Shown: positions 6,141 through 8,143 of the stretch, piece after piece | Position numbering within the stretch: position 1 is the first letter of the stretch | Layout: each line of letters starts with the position of its first letter | Origin: Bacteroidota bacterium | GTDB lineage: Bacteria > Bacteroidota > Bacteroidia > Chitinophagales > UBA2359 | Length of the DNA: 8,143 nucleotides | NCBI GenBank assembly: GCA_020627525.1 | Contig: JAHDGP010000166.1 | Coordinates: 927 to 9,069, forward strand | Reading direction: 5' to 3' | Translations under genes and position numbers: made by a program | The notes under the pieces: generated by a model | What the model was told of the DNA's origin: nothing | What the model saw: the letters and a program-made list of their open reading frames with translations, nothing else | Database searches by the model: none

Positions 6141-6248
6141 TTTTATCAATACAAAATTTTTATCACAACAAACTAATAATCAAAACATTATAAAATTTTA
6201 ATAAAAAACATGTGCCATTTTCAAAAAGACAAATAGATACAAACGTTG

Positions 6249-6279
6249 TTGTAAAACACTGAATATTAGACGAATTTTG
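6249..6279 (+). promoter_or_regulatory. Candidate promoter of the C25 peptidase gene
   Basis: TTG (6249-6251) is followed after 20 bases by GAATTTTG (6272-6279), which matches TAnnTTTG at all but the first base. Transcription would start near 6285, leaving a leader of about 36 bases before ATG 6321. It is the best match in the 219-base divergent gap. Confidence 0.3.
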
Positions 6280-6320
6280 AATCAGTATTTAAAAGCAATA
6301 CCCTATTAAAAATATTTCTT

Positions 6321-8066
6321 ATGAATTTTTTAAAAAAATACACGTTAATTCTAAGCCTAATATTCGTTTCCTCTATCGCTTCTTTTGGACAATATGGCAA
6401 CGAATGGATTGACTTTAATAAAACATATTATAAGTTTCAATCTGATGAAACTGGATTGCATAGAATTTCTTATCAAGCTTTGTCAGAATCAGACATTCCT
6501 CTAGTTGGTGCTGATTTCAAGTTAATCACGGCGGGCGAAGAAATTCCCATTTATGTCACAACGAATGGCACATTTGGCTCAGATGATTTTATTGAATTTT
6601 ATGGCACTAAAAATGATGGTGCTTTTGATACCCAACTTTATGAAGACCCGTTTTATCAACCTCAAGTGGAGTTTAGCTTGTTTGATGATACCAGAACCTA
6701 TTTTTTAGTATCTGACAGTAGCCAGCCAAACCTGCGTTTTGAGGGGGAGCAAAATGATGTTTCAAACTTTGGTACACCTGAACCTTATTTCCTCCACGAA
6801 TCAATTTTACTGCCTACAAATACATTTCACTTTGGAGAACCCTTGAACATTTATGAGCCTTCACACGATGAAACACATTATCATTACCCTTCAACATTTG
6901 ATAAAGGAGAAGGATTTGTCAGCAGTGTAATTGCAGATATGACAGACCTCTTACCAACAGGAGAAAATCATGGAGTTAATTTCAAATTAAACAATGAACA
7001 ATTATATGAAACTGCTAGCATTGATGCTGTTGTCAATTTTAAAATGGTAGGTAGAAGTCATAAGGAAAATACTTCCAATAACCAACACTTTAGTATTGAA
7101 ATAGGGGATGAGTTACTCGAAGAAGATTATTTTACTGGTTTTGATATTAAAAATTACGAATTTAACGTGCCGTTGAGTTTGTTAAATACTGAATTAGATT
7201 TTTTTAATGAAGTAAGTACCCAATTCAATATTAAAGGCTACGATGGAATAGACAATGGCATTGAATATAACACAAAGGTCTCTGTTTGCAAAGCAAGCCT
7301 GGTTTATCCTCGCAACTTTAACTTGGAAGGGCATAGCAGTTTTTTGTTTAATCTTGAATTGCCTTCTACCAAATATTTTCAAATTGATAATTTTGACAAT
7401 GCTGGCGCAGCCGTTCTTTATGATTTAACTGCCAATAAAAGAATCATTCCAACTGTTGAAAACGATCATCACAAATTCGTATTGAATGCAGATGGACAAG
7501 CTGCTCATAAACTGTTTATCGCCAATGAAGATTTAGCTATTGAAATAAATAGTTTACGACCTAAACAATTTCGAGATTTTACGAATCCTGTATATCAAGG
7601 CAATTACATTATTCTTACAACTAGTGCTTTGATTCCTGGACCTACTGAGCTTTTAGCCGATTATGTTCAAGATTATAAAAACTACAGATCAAGCGAAACC
7701 GGTGGAAGTTTTGATGTTTCTGTGGTTTGGATTAATGAACTGTATGATCAATTTGCGCAGGGAATCCAACAACACCCTTTGGCCATCAAAAACTTTGTTG
7801 ATTTTGCTATGGATAATTGGTCAAACACTCCTGAATACCTAAATATTTTAGGTAAAGGTCTGCGTTATGAAAAATCAAGATTTGATTTAAGTTTGGCAGA
7901 AGTATCATTGATTCCTTCTTATGGTTTTACTGCTTCTGATAATTATTTTGGAATAAGAAACAGAATGGAGACCCCACAATTGGCAATTGGAAGAGTACCA
8001 GTAAAAAGCAGAGAAGAGATTGGAGTAGATTTAGATAAAATAATAGCACACGAAAGTACTCGATGA
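6321..8066 (+). CDS. Exported C25 (gingipain/PorU-like) peptidase, N-terminal part, ending at a frameshift
   Basis: The visible 581 residues are the front of a much larger protein; PorU-like proteins usually exceed 1000 residues. A signal peptide covers residues 1-23 (MNFLKKYTLILSLIFVSS...SFG, then Q24). Next comes the beta-rich N-terminal region shared by PorU-type proteins (YYKFQSDETGLHRISYQAL, 36-54; DDFIEFYG, 88-95; RTYFLV, 125-130). The C25 domain begins near residue 428 (NYIILTTSAL). It continues with VVWINELYDQFAQGIQQHP, YLNILGKG (506-513), SYGFTASDNYFG (533-544) and IGRVP (556-560), which align with the gingipain caspase-like fold. The catalytic His and Cys would lie past the window. 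PorU family members remove C-terminal sorting signals of type IX secretion cargo at the outer membrane; the LGKG form resembles the PorU2-like branch, so a sortase role is likely but unproven. The frame stops at TGA 8064-8066 in mid-domain, while the next frame carries the continuation. Confidence 0.85.
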   Translation: MNFLKKYTLILSLIFVSSIASFGQYGNEWIDFNKTYYKFQSDETGLHRISYQALSESDIPLVGADFKLITAGEEIPIYVTTNGTFGSDDFIEFYGTKNDGAFDTQLYEDPFYQPQVEFSLFDDTRTYFLVSDSSQPNLRFEGEQNDVSNFGTPEPYFLHESILLPTNTFHFGEPLNIYEPSHDETHYHYPSTFDKGEGFVSSVIADMTDLLPTGENHGVNFKLNNEQLYETASIDAVVNFKMVGRSHKENTSNNQHFSIEIGDELLEEDYFTGFDIKNYEFNVPLSLLNTELDFFNEVSTQFNIKGYDGIDNGIEYNTKVSVCKASLVYPRNFNLEGHSSFLFNLELPSTKYFQIDNFDNAGAAVLYDLTANKRIIPTVENDHHKFVLNADGQAAHKLFIANEDLAIEINSLRPKQFRDFTNPVYQGNYIILTTSALIPGPTELLADYVQDYKNYRSSETGGSFDVSVVWINELYDQFAQGIQQHPLAIKNFVDFAMDNWSNTPEYLNILGKGLRYEKSRFDLSLAEVSLIPSYGFTASDNYFGIRNRMETPQLAIGRVPVKSREEIGVDLDKIIAHESTR

Positions 8067-8143
8067 ATGCAACAATCCACAATTTGAAGATTGGATGAAT
8101 GACATCTTATTCATTGCCAGAGGTTGGGGACAAGATCAAGTAG
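8047..8143 (+). CDS. Out-of-frame continuation of the C25 peptidase gene
   Basis: The frame one base ahead of the peptidase frame is open from just after a TAG (8044-8046) to the window end, 32 codons. It reads KVLDECNNPQFEDWMND (8053-8103) and then ILFIARGWGQDQV. This is what should follow the IGRVP...KIIAHE segment in C25 proteins, where a Tyr/His-Glu helix end leads to a Trp-containing segment and a hydrophobic strand. The gene therefore needs a +1 shift, for example one extra base, between about 8047 and 8063. It could be a real inactivating mutation, a sequencing or assembly error, or less likely a recoding site. The remaining 3' part is outside the window. Confidence 0.72.

Noticed and set aside
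6191..6200. Perfect palindrome TAAAATTTTA in the divergent gap
   Set aside because: It is a ten-base all-AT palindrome in very AT-rich DNA, which is expected by chance.
5881..6201. 106-codon open frame on the plus strand
   Set aside because: It is antisense to the helical-repeat gene, is rich in Phe/Ser/Leu as expected for the complement of Lys/Glu-rich coding DNA, and shows no family resemblance.
1..8143. CRISPR array, tRNA/rRNA, insertion sequence, phage or known defence system
   Set aside because: No regularly spaced repeats, GC-rich structured RNA, transposase, integrase or defence-type domains are visible on either strand.

Overview
The window looks like a chromosomal stretch of a Bacteroidota bacterium. 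The DNA is very AT-rich, translation starts lack Shine-Dalgarno sequences, and the best promoter matches follow the Bacteroidota pattern (TTG, then TAnnTTTG). The gene families fit too: a bacillithiol-type BshA, a DUF2141 protein, a C25 (gingipain/PorU-like) peptidase with a Bacteroidota-style N-terminus, and a long helical protein of a type I associate with Saprospiraceae-like lineages. The exact lineage cannot be settled from the sequence alone.

Layout. (1) Positions 1-359 (+) hold the C-terminus of an HI0933/YhiN-type FAD flavoprotein, with a hairpin around its stop. (2) Positions 360-775 contain no gene that I can support, but they do carry two AT-rich inverted repeats and a promoter-like element upstream of bshA. 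(3) bshA (+, 776-1918) is complete and converges on a soluble PAS-histidine kinase (-, 1944-3059). (4) The kinase diverges from a secreted DUF2141 protein (+, 3176-3613), which converges with a 9-base gap on a GNAT acetyltransferase (-). (5) Three minus-strand genes run 6101->3623: a long helical-repeat protein of unknown function, an SRPBCC-fold protein and the GNAT. Their gaps are 30 and 73 bases. (6) Divergent from these is a large exported C25 peptidase gene (+, from 6321). Its reading frame breaks at 8047-8063 and continues in the next frame to the window edge.

How the genes relate. bshA makes the first intermediate of bacillithiol, the low-molecular-weight thiol of many Bacteroidota and Firmicutes; no other bsh gene is here. 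The kinase has no partner response regulator in the window. The C25 gene suggests a type IX secretion context, where PorU-like proteases process cargo at the outer membrane. I see no CRISPR array, tRNA, rRNA, insertion sequence, phage gene or recognisable defence system. Most genes are ordinary conserved Bacteroidota genes. The most notable points are the frame break in the C25 gene, a GNAT whose acetyl-CoA loop has lost both glycines, identical TAGATTTG promoter-like octamers almost touching two minus-strand gene starts, and an uncharacterised helical protein family.
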